Shown: positions 22,816 to 35,371, counted from the stretch's first letter. The stretch is DNA of 64,000 bases from Campylorhamphus procurvoides (GCA_013396655.1 WBMV01002651.1:558001-622000), one strand, 5' to 3'. The notes: a model not told the origin generated them from the letters alone. Translations and numbers: made by a program.

Positions 22816-24944
22816 TGATCCTGCTAAGCCTCTGTGTTCCATGGCAAGCCAAATCAATCACTGTATGGATCTTGCTTGCAAGACCCTTGCTATGGAAGGG
22901 TCAGAGGAAAACCCAGTAAGGCATTTACAGGTCAGGTACCAGTCATATCAAGTAGTGATGCAAACAAGGCATACTCACTGCCACTGTCAGATCCCCATTG
23001 GAGCTCCTCAAGTGCCTGAACCTTTGAGATGCCCAGGGGCTTCCCTTAGCAACCCTGCAGCCCTCACCCTGTGACACTGCTGGCTGCCTTTCACTGTCAC
23101 CTGGGCATGCCAAAGCTGCTGCAGCAGAGCTTTGCTGCTGTTGCTTTTGTGCTGGTTTTCTTGTCCTCCTGCATTTGAACATCCTGAAGCGTAATGTCTC
23201 TTTTGCCATCTTTCTCATGAAAAGTGATTGCCACCAGGATGAGTAAGACTTTCCTTTTCCTTTTTTTTTCTTTTTTTCCTATTTCCCTGAAAGTAGCTTT
23301 AATCACTGGTGTCTATTGCATACCACCAGCTAAGGACCATTCAGAGATATCTTATGCACTTATGCTTGTCTGAAGTCTGTCTCTACCTTTTTAAGATATA
23401 AAAATCAATTTTCTTTAACAATCCACAATTTACTAGTGGAGTCCTTAGAAAAATCATCATTTAGATTGAGAGTTTGAGAGTAAATATAGGAGACACAAAA
23501 AACACTACCACTGAGGTTTAAAACAAGATTTTTTAATGAAAGAAGAAGCTCATGAGTGTGAATCAACAGTTGTCAGTGTAAGCTTAGGCAGGGATTCCCT
23601 TTGTGAATGAATTCTATTAGTGTTCATTACGATGTTTCTCTGAAGACTTGCTCCTGGTTAGTACAAGACACAATACACCAAACCGCGACATTAATTCATA
23701 GGGAGTGTTGCTATAGAAAATAATTAGCGATGAGACTGAATTGCAAAGTTCGAAATGGGATCCAAACTTAGAGAACATGGCTATTCATGTGGACATAGGG
23801 ACTTCATTAATTGCATTCAATGTAATTGCATGGGTGAATGTTCTAATAAGCAGATGAAGTTGGCCTTGTCTCTTGGGTCCAAAGAATACTGAAACATTTT
23901 TACCCAGGGGGCTAACTTTGCCAGATCTCAGGAGAGACCTTGTTCATACAAGCAATTAAGAGCAGTCACCAAGAAACCCTTGTAAGAAATGTGAGACCAG
24001 TCTTAAAATCTTTTTTCTAAAATACAGAAGGACTTTTATTCTAGGCCTTACAATGCAAGTAGAAGTGTTGATGATAAGAATTACAAATATATAAGGTATT
24101 AAAGCAATGGGGAAGAAGGAATATAGTTCTTTTTTCTCACCTATTTTCACTGGATGGTTCCTACAATGCTGAAAATTCTTGTCAAGTGTCCCTCTGCATT
24201 AAATGAAAGCTAGGTGGCATATACCTCAGCTTATTTATGACATGTGTACGCACCTTATCTTTTAAGAGATTAAGTCCTTCATGAGAACGTAGTCCTGAAG
24301 GCCTCCTGTGAACTGTGGACTGGTTTCAATTGTCCTTGATTTCAGCAGGTTTGATGATACCAAACATCTCACAGGAGCAATTTCAGTTGCACCAATTCTC
24401 AAAATTACAGAGCACAGAACACACTGACAGTGTCATGGGGTTCTGACAGCTGGGTCGATTAGTTACCAACATTATAGTGTGCAATGGTTTAGGCCCACTA
24501 ATTTTTACTGAATAGCATGACAGAAATGGATAAAAACCACCACTGCCTCTACAGAATGACCCATTTGTGTTACAAGGGAGAGTTGCCTAGCTTTGGGATG
24601 ATTTATATATTTATGTAGAGTTTTGCAAATCAGAAAAAAAAATAGTTGTAAGAGTGATATTCTGTAATGCTGAAATCTGGAGTAGAGGTATAAACAAACT
24701 GAAACCTATTTGTCACTGAAATATGTAGACTAGATGAGCAAAATGTGAATGCCTATTTGAATGAGGTTGAATCATCTTGAAAAAACTACTTTGAATTCTG
24801 CAAATTACTACAGTGAAAATAGCATAACCACTTTATTTCTAAGCAAGCTCGATTTTTATTGGTTATCATAGTTAATAAAAGGTAATTTGGCACTGTCACA
24901 TTATGAAGCTCTGGCAGGGTACTTGTTTTGGGTGTCATAGATTT
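22816..24944. other. Unassigned non-coding DNA
   Basis: No transposon recognised. A minus-strand frame at 23097-23306 (Lys/Arg-rich start encoded by an A-rich tract at 23253-23280) and an overlapping one at 22943-23218 are open. A CAG|GTGACA donor lies near 23098, but I see no convincing acceptor, and the phase does not match the exon candidate at 21841-22118. Confidence 0.5.
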
Positions 24945-25050
24945 CATTTCTTCACTGAAAGAGTGGTTAGACATTGGAATGGGCTGCCCAGGGAAATGAT
25001 GGAGTCACCATCCCTGGCAGTGTTCAAGAAATGATTGGATGTGGCATTTA
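24945..25050 (+). mobile_element. CR1 LINE fragment
   Basis: TTTCTTCACTGAAAGAGTGG, GGCTGCCCAGGGAAATGATGG and GGATGTGGCATTTAG match the CR1 3' UTR in forward orientation. The 3' tail is missing because LTR sequence follows directly from about 25053. Confidence 0.8.
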
Positions 25051-25052
25051 GT

Positions 25053-25574
25053 ATGGAGATTTGTGCTGGGAAAGGTGTTGGTAATACAGGGAAGTTTTTG
25101 CTATTGCTGAGCAGCACTTGCCAGAGTCAAGGCCTTTTTTGCTCCCCACTCCACCAGAAAGCAGGGTGGGCGTGTGCAAGATTTTGGAAGGGAACACAGC
25201 CAGAAGAGCTGACCCTGACTGACCAGAGGAATGTCCCACACCATGTGCTGTCATGCTCAGCAATAAAACTAGGGGGATGACTGGCAGCGAGGCTGCTGCT
25301 TAGGAACTGGCTGGGCATCAGTTGGTGATGAGCAATTGTTTCCATTAGCATCACGTATTTCTCCTTGCTGCTTTTCTTTTCATTAAAATTGCTATTATTA
25401 TTATTCATACTACTATTATTATTTGATAATGTTTCAATTATTAAATGGTTCATATCTCCACTCATGAGTTCTCTCACTTTTACTCTTCCAATTTGCTCAT
25501 CCTCAATCCCACTGAAGGAGAGCGAGCAAGTGACTATGTGGTGCTCAGGTGCCAGCTGGGGTTAAACTATGACA
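25053..25574 (+). mobile_element. 5'-truncated ERVL-like LTR
   Basis: The same broad LTR group as 33211-33806 is seen through GATTTGTGCTGGGAAA, GCTGAGCAGCACTTGCC, GGGAACACAGCC, GCTGACCCTGACTGACC, CATGCTCAGCA and the 3' terminus GCTGGGGTTAAACTATGACA. It differs in the middle by a segment with GGCATCAGTTGGTGATGAGCAATTG and an ATT-rich run at about 25384-25425, so it is another subfamily. Compared with 33211-33806 the first 80 bp or so are missing, and CR1 sequence abuts the break. No recognisable coding region. Confidence 0.8.
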
Positions 25575-28312
25575 GGCAATTATATGGATCTCCCCATAAT
25601 AAAGCACAGTCGATAACAAGCATTGGTGTTTCAGCTGCTGTCTTCCATTTCTGTCCAATTCATCTGTCGCAGTGCCTGAAGCTGTTCAGCAAGACCAAGG
25701 GAAACAACATTAGCCTCTTTATTATTTATAACTCATTTTTTTCCCTGATAACACTGCAATACCATAAACACTGTTTCCATGGAAACTCAAATAAGACAAA
25801 ATTACCATGGATATTGTTGTTTATACCTCTAGGAATATAGGTATCTAAAGTTTCAACCTGCCCCTGCATGACAAAGGAATGCAGAAGTGATTGATATTTT
25901 TAATTACTGGATAATATTAGCTGAGTTTAGAAGTTTCTTGAATTGCAGTGTGGTGTGTTGCAGTCATGTTATCCAATTACATCTCATGCTTCTCACCAAC
26001 CTTTTTCCTTTGAAAGCTGTTCTTTTAAAGGTTCCTTTTGTCCATAGACTTTGGTAATGCTAAATGGTGCATTACATTTATGTGATAGAGAGTAATAGCA
26101 TTTAAAGACTAGGAAACCAAAAACATCTTTGTGGGTTTTGTAATGCAGATGGATAAACCTGAGGCTGTATGAGAAGCGAAAAAAAAATTAAGTGATCTGA
26201 ACTGTAAAGTTCATCCACAGGTTACCTAAGGCGTGACTGAAAAGAAAGATATTTTCTTTGAGTTAATAGCTGGCTGGAAGAGTTAAGACCCTCACAGAAA
26301 CTTCAAAAGTCAACTACCCCTGATTGAAATAGTTAACCAAACCATGGGCTCAATAATTCTGTAGTAGAATCTGAAAATATAAAAATGAGGCAAAAGAATT
26401 GCTTTAGCAATACCATAGTAGTAGGTATTGCTACCCTAGTAAGTAGGTAAGTTCTTCTCTTATTTCATGCAGAATGTTACACAACTAGAAGAATGTCTTT
26501 TTCCAGTTATGTCATAACAAAGTTTCTGCAGAATTGCCTGATCCATTCAAATCGCTCATGTGAAAGAAAGGGGTGCTTGTCTCATGATTGTCCTGATAGG
26601 AGAGTTGGTGACCCTTAGTGGGAAAACAAAACAAGCTTTGGTTCAAAATGCAGAGCTTGAAGAAGGATTTCTCTCTTCCTTAGTGGATTAGATACTCACC
26701 TGAAAGATGTCAACTACTGTTGCACTGGACCTCTAAATATTTATGCAACATGGAATTTTATTAAAAAGGGGTGTTAAAAGCAAGTCCTCTACCCTGTCAA
26801 TAACAAGCATGGTTCTGAGCACTGCCCTGTGAAATAAAGCCAAAACCTACAGAAATGAATTAAAGGAAATTTCCTTGCTGAAGTGGTGAATCAGAGCTGA
26901 GGCACTTTGGAGAAAGTCTGGGGCAGAGCTAAGGAATTAAGGCAGCAGCTTTGTCAATCTAGTCCATTTTTTCCTTAGTTTTCTTAAGAAGTGCTTAGAG
27001 CCAAAACATTTGCTCTTGGGGTTGAATAGAGCATGTTGTCAGACTTGAATGGAATTTTTAACTGCCTGTTTTGTCAAGAATTTGGATTTGTTTGTTTTCA
27101 TCTGAGCCAAATATATTTGCAATCATTTGCTTTGCAAGCAGATCAGTTGTTGACAATGCCTATCTGCAGAATAATGCCATGAATATTGCTGCTTCTCAGC
27201 CAGAATGGCAGCTGTTTCCTGCTCAAGGAAACTGGAACAGGTCTTCTCTCCTTGGGTCAGAAAGCTGTGGGTTTTTGCACCCCAGTAAAGGTACTTCTTT
27301 ATTTAAAAAGTATTTTTTGCAAGACAGCACTGGAGAACTTCATTAGGTTAGTGGAGCAGGTAGCTAAACCTTTTTCTGTTAGAAGAAGAAGATCCAATAA
27401 ACTCATTGCTCTATTCTGATGCCACACTACAGCTTTTTGTTGGCAAAGAACTGAGATATATTGTTTGCTCTTCAGAACCGTATAGCCACAAGGGGATGAA
27501 CAAAACGCATCTGAACAATTCTTGCTTCACAGAGCTGCCCTTTCACGTTGCTGCACTTCACTTTAGATATCTTCATTTCCTTTTGTTTTATGCAATGTGC
27601 TTCCCCATTCTATTGTGTCTTTAAAACCAAGCTTAGGATCCAGCTGGATCCTCAACGGATTGGAAGATGCACTACAGGACTTAAGGCAAACGTGCCCTTC
27701 TAGGATAGCAATAGAGTCTGTGGTGTTGGCAGGGTTCTAGACCTGTCTGCAGTGTGATGTGTGCCAACCTTTCTGAGCTTCTCAGAGAGGCAAAACGTAT
27801 TTGCTCAAAGAAAAGAAGTAATGAATCTATGGACTGCAATGTTCTGAACTGAACTGAACTGAAAATATCTATTTATTGCAGAAAAAACCTGTAGCACTTC
27901 AAAGTCTTGGGAAGGACTCCTAGAAATACATGTGTAATTCCTTCATTGGATCTACTCTAAACCAGTGAATGAATGTGCCTGGATCCCTTCTCCAGCACTG
28001 GTACTCACAGGCATGCAAAGATTTCTCTCCGCACTGTTGAAGCCTTTCGGCTGCCTCCAGAAGGTGGCTTCACACAATCTGTTCATTGGCAGGGTGTGAA
28101 GGCGTGTGTGTTGTCTCCCCAGCTGTGCCCATGGATTGTTTGGCAGACTGCTAGCTGGGGCAGCCCAAAGCGATGCCAGGGCCTGTTCTTTTAATTGAGA
28201 TGATTTAGTTCAGCTTCCCAGAAGTATTCCTTATAAATGTGTTGCTTACTGGTGTACATGTTGCCTGTGACTTCACCAGCCCATTTCTATGCTCAGTCAG
28301 AAAATAACTGAG
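25575..28312. other. Non-coding; contains a possible conserved element
   Basis: No gene or transposon recognised. From about 25590 to 25850 the sequence is even in texture and rich in motif-like words (CAGCTGCTGTC, TTATTATTTATAAC, CCATGGAAAC), which reminds me of vertebrate conserved non-coding elements. A short CTGAA pentamer run lies at 27845-27860. Confidence 0.45.
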
Positions 28313-28525
28313 GAGGAAAGGGACCTCTGGAGCCCATGGGGTACAACCCACTGCTCAAAGCAGAGTCACTTTTGAGATCAGAGCAGTGTTCTTGGGGCCT
28401 TCTCCATCCAGCCGCTGAAACTCTCTGAGGATGGAGATTTCAGAGCCTGCCTGGACAGTCTGTTCCAGTGCTTGATCACTCATTGTGAACCTCTTTGTCC
28501 AAGCTGGTATAGGTTGCATCTCACT
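28313..28525 (-). mobile_element. CR1 LINE fragment
   Basis: AAAGGGACCTCTGGAGCCCATGG, CTGCTCAAAGCAGAGTCA and GTCTGTTCCAGTGCTTGATCAC are the reverse complement of a CR1 3' UTR. The terminal octamer repeats are lost or too diverged to see. Confidence 0.75.
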
Positions 28526-28699
28526 GATATGCACCCTACTTATTCTTCAGGATGTCCCTCTCCAGGCAATATATTCTGGTGAATTATTGCCTGGATTTTG
28601 CAGTGTGCGGGCACAGGTGTGAGTTACTGCAGGTTCACCCTATTTTCTGTTAAGTGACACAGTGGAATGGGCTCTGTGTGTGCTCCCAGACCAGACCAG

Positions 28700-29092
28700 C
28701 ACAGCAGAGCAGGGGAAGAACTCCTCTCCCTGAGCAGCAGCAGAACCAACGTGGGATGAACTGACCATAACCCCCATTCCCTGTCTCCCTGCACCACTGC
28801 GGGTGGAGGAGGTAGAGCCTGGGAAAGAGGAAGGGATTGGAGGAAGGTGTTTTTAAGATAATTTTACTTCTTGTTATCCTGCTCTGTTTTTGTAAGCGAT
28901 AAATTCAATTAATATCCCCAAGCTGAGTCTATTTCACCCATGACAGTCATTGGTGAGTGATCTTTCCTGGTCCTTCTCTCAACCTGGGAGCCTTTCATTA
29001 TATGTTTTCTCCCCTGTCCACTTTTGGAGGGGAGTGATAGAGCAGCTTTCATGAATGCCTTGCATCCAGCCAGGGTCAAGCCAATAACTACA
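28700..29092 (+). mobile_element. 3' part of an ERV LTR
   Basis: This piece is homologous to the 3' half of the family seen on minus at 17352-18286. GAGCAGGGGAAGAACTCC is followed by GGGATGAACTGACCATAACC, GGTGTTTTTAAGATAATTTTA, a GTCATTGGTGAGTGATC motif, GGAGTGATAGAGCAGC and a CATCCAGCCAGGGTCAAGCC terminus. The 5' half is absent, and unassigned sequence lies between it and the CR1 piece upstream. Confidence 0.75.
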
Positions 29093-30283
29093 GTCTGCAA
29101 CAGCATCACAGAGAGTGGTCTCTGTTGAGAGTGCTTCCTGCTCAGCTGACTACCTGTGGCAGGTCATTTCATCGACCCTCAAATTTTGTGTGCTTTGATG
29201 TCATCTAGCTACCACATCGTGAGCTGGCTGTCTCTAAGAAGGTGTCTTCCGTGATGTTCTGTGAGAACATATCATTCCTAGCTATTATTTCCTTAGCAAA
29301 TGTTAGCATGGCTTTGTTTATTGTTTCCTCTAGAGGAAGGAATTTCATAAACATCAGACTGTGCTACAAAACAGATTGTATTGCTTTCAGCAAGCCAGGG
29401 CAGAGGATTTTAAACACTAACTCATTTAATTACACTGGAAAACAGACTAGCAATAGAGATTTCAGCACAGCCTCCTGGTTTCATCTGTAACAAGCTGCTC
29501 TAATTCCCCACTCCACACATGGCATCCATCCCCATGTCAGCACCTGCTAGGACTCTGAAAGTAGCAGGGAAATGGCCATGCTGAGGTGGGGCTGTGGACT
29601 GGGGCATAAAGCCATGGTCACCAGGATCGGGCAGGGCAGGGGCTGAGGATAGTGCTGGAATGTATCACTCAGTGGCAAGTTCCTGTGCCTGTAGTGCCAT
29701 CAGGGCCCGATGTGAAGGGCTGCTCTCAGTTTTCCATCTTCTTCAAGGATCTTCTTCTCTGTCTTAGGTCTCCTCACCAGTACACGCAGTGCCAAACCAC
29801 CTCTGAGGTGTACTGTGTCCATAGAAACTAAAGAGAAATGAAAGCAAAACCCTGACACATGTGTTTATGAAACACCAGCTTGTCTTTGCATTGTTCATCG
29901 TGCGTCGTGCTTCCTCTCCCTCAGTTATCTTTTAATATAAGTAGTGATTTCTTTGAGATCATGCAAATACAGTTTAAAATATATCTGTGGAAAGGATTTA
30001 GATGATTTTCCATCCATAGACAAGGTCTAAGACTAGCTCTGTTTGGGTTCTTTTGTTTTCTGTTTAACTGCATAGCAAAACTTTATGTTACAAGATTAAA
30101 TCATACCGGTGAATAGAATATGACATCCCCTTGTGTTAGCCTTTCTTATTTAAATTAAATAAAATACTATTGACTAGTAATCGCTTTTTTTTTTTTTTTT
30201 TTTTTAGAAATTGCTTTTTAGTTATACTGTGTACCCTCTAACTTGTGGTATTTCAGTACTTTGGTGTTTAGATATGATGTGAT
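29093..30283. other. Unassigned non-coding DNA
   Basis: No gene or transposon recognised. A GC-richer patch lies at about 29510-29720. A T21 homopolymer is at 30185-30205. Confidence 0.55.
30185..30205. repeat. Poly-T run (21)
   Basis: An uninterrupted run of 21 T followed by AGAAA. No processed pseudogene is recognisable on either side. Confidence 0.9.
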
Positions 30284-30552
30284 GACAGAATAAGAGGAAA
30301 TGGACTCAAGCTGCACCAGGGAGGTTTACACTGGATATTAGGAAGCATTTCTTTACTGAAATGGTGATCAGGCATTGGAATAGTTAGCTCAGGGAAGTGG
30401 TGGAAACACCATCCTTGGGAGTAATCAAAAGGTGCATGGATGTGGCACTTGGAGATGTAGTTTAGAGGTGAACATGGTGGTGCTGGATTAATGGTTGGAC
30501 TCAATGACCTTAGGGATCTTTTCCAATCTTAATGGTTCTATAATTCTATGAT
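30284..30552 (+). mobile_element. CR1 LINE 3' end fragment
   Basis: GGAAGCATTTCTTTACTGAA, a GGCATTGGAATAG block, GGATGTGGCACTTGG, GGTTGGACTCAATGACC and the tail GGTTCTATAATTCTATGAT are a CR1 3' UTR with its octamer tail, in forward orientation. About 270 bp. Confidence 0.9.
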
Positions 30553-33210
30553 GTTTTCTATGGGGAGGTGAAGAGGAGCGTGGAAGTGTAAAAATCTTAA
30601 AGGAGTATTTTGAGATATTTAAAGAAGTTACAGTCACAGATAAACCAAAATATAAATTATTTCCCACAGCATTGCTTAATCCTGGAAATTTTATAGCCTT
30701 CTGGGACAACTCTGACTAGCCATTTTGATACAAATATTGCAACTTCCTTATTGACATCATGGTACTGTAACACAAACAAAACAAGACAGTTTTCAGTGAA
30801 AGTTCATTTGATGGATTAGTGCAGGCCTTTAAAAAACTTTCAGCATGTAACAGTTTCTTTCAAGTCACTACATTTTTTCACAGCTTTCTAAATCGTAGTT
30901 CATTTTTCCAGACATAACTGTATGGCAGTGTGAATGAACAGGACCATTTTAGGTACACCTTGAGATTATTAAAAACACAGGTCCGTTGTTTTCCAAAAGT
31001 GATTGAAAATGGTATTTTCTTTACTTCTGACTACATTTTGTCTCACCTGTCTTTTGCCTCTGCCTACTACTCCTTTTCTGAGACCTGAAATGAGTTTTTG
31101 AGATGCTTTCTCTATAAAAAAGAAATGAGCTTTATATTCAGGTCAGCATTGCGGTCAGAGAAAAACTGTCCTGAGATTATTGTTTTTCCATAATTGTCTT
31201 TTGCCTGGTTGTTTTTGCATAGCTTGCCTCCCAACTCCCTCTTATTCAGGAAGCTTGAGGTGGATAAAGGCCCCTTTAATCCTAAGTTCAGTGTGCACCC
31301 CACTTCATCACATTGTACTCACTGTGAATAGCCTGGGTCTGAGGAGGGACCTATCCCAGCTGCCTTGCATTGCCTTGCATACATTGCTGTTGTTGGCCTG
31401 TGTGTTTAGTGTGAGATGAGTCAAACAGGCAGAGTGGTGCTGCTGTTACCGTGTTGTAAAGTCTAGGTAGTTAGTATGCATAGCGAATGGGAAGCCTTCC
31501 TGTTTCAGTGACCCCTATTGTGCCCAGGGTTGAAACACATCTCCTATGAGCTATGTAAAATGCAGTGATTTTTTTTACCCAGGGTCTGTGAATCCCTGGA
31601 GGTGTGTGAAAAATTGCAGAGGAATGTGTAAATTCAGAGCACAGATAGTGATGCTGCTTTCAGGAAATATGTAGGGCTACAGTTCCTGGGCAGGTTGAAA
31701 AATCACTGAAATGGTCTGTATTTGGAAAAGAGTTTCCCTCACCACAGGTAGGCAGGTGCACTTGTAGGATCATTTTGTAAGAGTATTTTGCAGGAAATCC
31801 TGCACCGGTCCTTCAGCCTGTCTCACCCTCTGAGTATTGCATGGCAGGCAAATGTGCAAAGAATCAGAAAAAGTGTGTATAGTCAAGAACAAGTGGAAAT
31901 ATTTGTTAAAAGTGGAAATGTGCAGTTTGTTGATCTAACCTCTTTCAGGGTATGTTTAATGATGTCTGATTATTCAAACTTCAATAGAGTAGCATTTAGA
32001 ATAAAACATGTTTTATATTCATTAACATGACAACTCTTCCCCCCTCTACTTCCCCTGTTGAGCCTGTATACACTTTGCTTAATAATAGAAATTCTGATGG
32101 GTTTTCTAGGAGAACAAAGCCACTGAGAGCACAGTTCATTCATAGTTGCAACTGCTGCCTATATGTGGTGCTTTTTATTAATTTTTGAAGCAGCAGTCAA
32201 TTATTGAGTCCTCAGATCTTTTTCCTTTTGTGTTGAAGGGCCACTGGAAGGCAATACATTAAGCATCCCCTCTAACAATAAAGATATCTAAGCCTCTCCA
32301 TCAGAAGGATTCTGTATCCAATTATTTTCAAACTCCTTGCAGATATGATTCTATGGAGTAAATGGAAAACATACTTCAGTCATTCTCTGCAGATAGTAAT
32401 TTAATAAAAATAAAAAGCTATTGATTTTTTTTAGCTGTGTTAAAAGACCACTGTAATCTTGGCTTCACTAGGCTGTTGGCAGAGTATTTGCCAGCAAGTA
32501 CATTTTTTACTTTTCCTGGAGCACCATTTATAAAATGCCATCTTAATGTGTACAGATGATTAGAGTAGCTGTAGCTGGGGAAGATTTATAATAGCTTCCT
32601 GTTATTTAACTTCTCTTAGTCAATTCAGCTGTTAGCAGCATTTACAGAGATTTATCTCTTTTACTTTGTGATTTTGTTTCTTCCACTTCTTAAGCCAAAT
32701 GTGTCTCTGAGCTTACTGAGCCAGGACTTAGTGGGCAGGAGCTACTTTTGACAGAGATAGAAAATAACATCCTATTTGCTGGCTCTTATTAAAATAACTA
32801 CTCTGGGATGACAGAGAAATGTCACTTATTTGCCTAAAGAGTGGATCTGCTCTAAACTAAACTGTTTATGTATATGCCTTCTCAAAAACCTTTTACATAA
32901 TCTATTCCTTATGGAAATTCCCATTCATCCACTTTGACCATAGCTAGAGAGGAAACAATTCTTTAAGCAATAGGTAAATTTCAGATGATGAAAACTGGGT
33001 TATACACTTTTATTTCAATTTAAGAGCACTTGCAGCTCCCTAAAACAATGTTTCTGTGATGCTGAAACATCATAATTTGAAATCCATTTGTCAAGTGTGT
33101 TAATACTGATGGAGTCCAAGAACATTTATGCAGGGACACATCTTCACCTTCACTCTTTTAAAAACTTAGAGCTGTTGCTTAGCATCAGAGAGCCCATCTC
33201 TGTTTCCACG
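30553..33210. other. Non-coding; contains a possible conserved element
   Basis: No gene or transposon recognised. Between about 32150 and 32830 the sequence is AT-rich without low complexity and dense in homeodomain-like TTATTA/TAATTT words and CAGCTG/GCTGTTAGCAGC words. A micro-repeat TTGCATTGCC lies near 31362-31380. Confidence 0.45.
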
Positions 33211-33806
33211 TGTGCTGGTTTTGGCTGGGTTAGAGTTAATTTTTGCCATAGGAACTAAGACGGGGCTACGTTTGAGTTTGTGCTGGAAGTAATGTTGACA
33301 ATATAGGGATATTTTAGTTATAGCTGAGCAGCACTTGCACAGGGTCAAGGCTTTTTCTGCTTCTGACCCCACCCCGCCAGTGAGCAGGCTGGGGGTGCAC
33401 AAGGAGTTGGGAGGGAACACAGCCAGGACAGCTGACCCCAACTGACCCAAAGAAATATCCCACACCATATGATGGTTGTCATGCTCAGCATGTAGAGCTG
33501 GGGGAAAATGGAGGAAGGCAGAGATGTTTGTAGTTCTGGTGATTGTCACCAAGTCACCACCACACATGATGGAGCCCAGCTTTCCTGGAGATGGCTGAAC
33601 ACTTGTCTGCCAATGGGAAGTGGTGAACAAATTTATTCTTTTGCTTTGCTTGTGTGCGTGACTTTTCCTTTGCCCATTAAACTGTCTTTGTCTTAACCCA
33701 GAAGTTTTCTCACTTTTTCTCTTTTGATTCTCTCCCCTCTCCCACTTTGAGGGAGGGAGTGAGTGGCTGTGTGGGGCTGAGTTGCTGGCTGGGGTCAAAG
33801 CGCAAC
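33211..33806 (+). mobile_element. Near-full-length ERVL-like LTR
   Basis: It starts TGTGCTGGTTTTGGCTGGGT and ends near GGCTGGGGTCAAAGCGCAAC. Recognisable blocks run in order: TAGAGTTAATTTTTGCC, GCTGAGCAGCACTTGC, AGTGAGCAGGCTGGGGGTGC, ACAGCTGACCCCAACTGACC, CATGCTCAGCATGTAGAG, a GATGGAGCCCAGCTTTCCTG block, ATTAAACTGTCTTTGTCTTA and TTTTCTCACTTTTTCTCTTT. This LTR family is widespread in neoavian genomes. About 596 bp, probably a solo LTR; I see no target-site duplication. The 210-codon minus frame at 33166-33798 runs antisense through it and is an artefact of its composition. Confidence 0.9.
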
Positions 33807-33950
33807 GAAAGCTCTGCTTGAGTTGGCAGCCTTCACTTATCCCTAGCTGGCCTGACTTGGTATATGGTTCCTAGTTTCTGCAAAGTACAGCTCTTGTCAG
33901 GTCTCTGCTACCATGCCTAATAAGCCCTTCCAATTCTCTAAGCCTCAATT

Positions 33951-34130
33951 ACAGAATCATAGAATGGTTTGCATTGGAATTGACCTTAAAAATCATCAAG
34001 TTCTAAGCCCCCTGCCTTGGGCAGGGACACCTTCCACTAGACCATATTATTCAGAGTCCCATCCCGCCTGGCCTTGAGCACCTCCAGGGATAGTGAGCCC
34101 ACAGTTTCTCTGGGCACTCTCAAGCTGCCT
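33951..34130 (-). mobile_element. CR1 LINE 3' end fragment
   Basis: ACAGAATCATAGAATGG, GACCTTAAAAATCATCAAGT, CTTGGGCAGGGACACCTTCC and a TGGCCTTGAGCACCTCCAGGG block are the complement of a CR1 3' UTR with tail. Confidence 0.9.
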
Positions 34131-35371
34131 TGGGATGTCTGAAATGTAATGATAATGTTCACACAACTGAATCACATTCTGGTTTGATACTAAGTTCAGT
34201 GGGAAGAAAAAAAAATCCCATTGTGAAAGACCTTTTATTTTAAGAACCAGTGGTTTGTATGATTTTATTGGCAATGATGTCCTTTCTGAAGTGTTCTGAA
34301 CCATCATTTTAACACTAAACCTCCCCCCTTTTTTTTTTTTTTTACCAATGCAACACAGTAAGGCAGACTTACAATGTTATGATGCACTTTGCCTGTCCTT
34401 GGCAGAATGATTTTGACTGTATAGCTTCAGTTACAGGCAAAGACATTTGGAATAAAACCTTGACCTCCAAATTCTTATCTATTTTAGTAGAACCAGAATT
34501 CTAATTTTTTTTTCTATGGGAAGTGATCAAGCTAGTTTGGTGTTTATATCAGCTGAGATCTTGGCTTGGGCTGTAGTAAAATCATGCAGATATGATAAAA
34601 AATGCAAATGTCATAGTAATGCTAGACCCCACCTCATGATTCAGAGAATAACATTTCCTACTCTAACTGAAGGAGAAAGGAAGACAAGAACAGTATTCAG
34701 CTGGATTTCTCAACACTTAATGTTAGAATTGTGAATAATGACAAATCTCTGCACTGTTGTGCCCAGCTCTTAAGATGCAGGTTATATAGTAATTTCTACT
34801 GCTTAGAAAGTGAAGAAAGATTTCTGCTTGTAACAGCTGATCCACAGTTGACACTTCTATCTATCTTCTGGCCCAAGTGTAAGAAAGTGCATATACCAGC
34901 TTGTTGGGGAACTGTATTGTTCACTGAGGCATAATAAGGTCTTTCAATTGTAACTAAAAATGTTCCAGTAAATCCAGCACTGTAGCTATAAAATTCCTTC
35001 ATGCTGATATTGAAGCCAGCAGCAGATGGCAAAGGTCACACCTACTGCATGAGATATGAAGCCAGAGCTTCCAAGCTGTGTATACTTCAGTGGCAGCAGT
35101 GCCCTCATAGGGCAGTGTCAGGCACATCTCACTACTCAGCTCTCCAGAGAGTTTCGGGGAAAGGGAGGGGCACACCTAGCAGCTTTAGTGTTAGATACCC
35201 ACTTCATCTCAAGGACAATGCTGTTCTGAGCAATGTCATTCGTGGGTTTGTTTCAGCTAAATACATCAATGTCAGGAAAGAGTCACTGGATGACATCAAC
35301 CTTATGCTCAGATCCAGTGTATGTTGATGATTTTGTGTATACATCTTGAACAGGTAATGTCCTGCATCTGG
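34131..35371. other. Unassigned non-coding DNA
   Basis: No gene or transposon recognised. A T15 run lies at 34329-34343. Confidence 0.55.

Noticed and set aside
22943..23306. Overlapping minus frames that are Lys/Arg-rich with a CAG|GTGACA donor
   Set aside because: No convincing acceptor, and the Lys/Arg content comes from an A-rich tract. The donor phase would not join the candidate exon at 21841-22118.
33166..33798. The longest open frame in the window, 210 codons on minus
   Set aside because: It runs antisense through a recognised ERVL-like LTR from end to end. LTR composition explains it; there is no start context, domain or splice structure.
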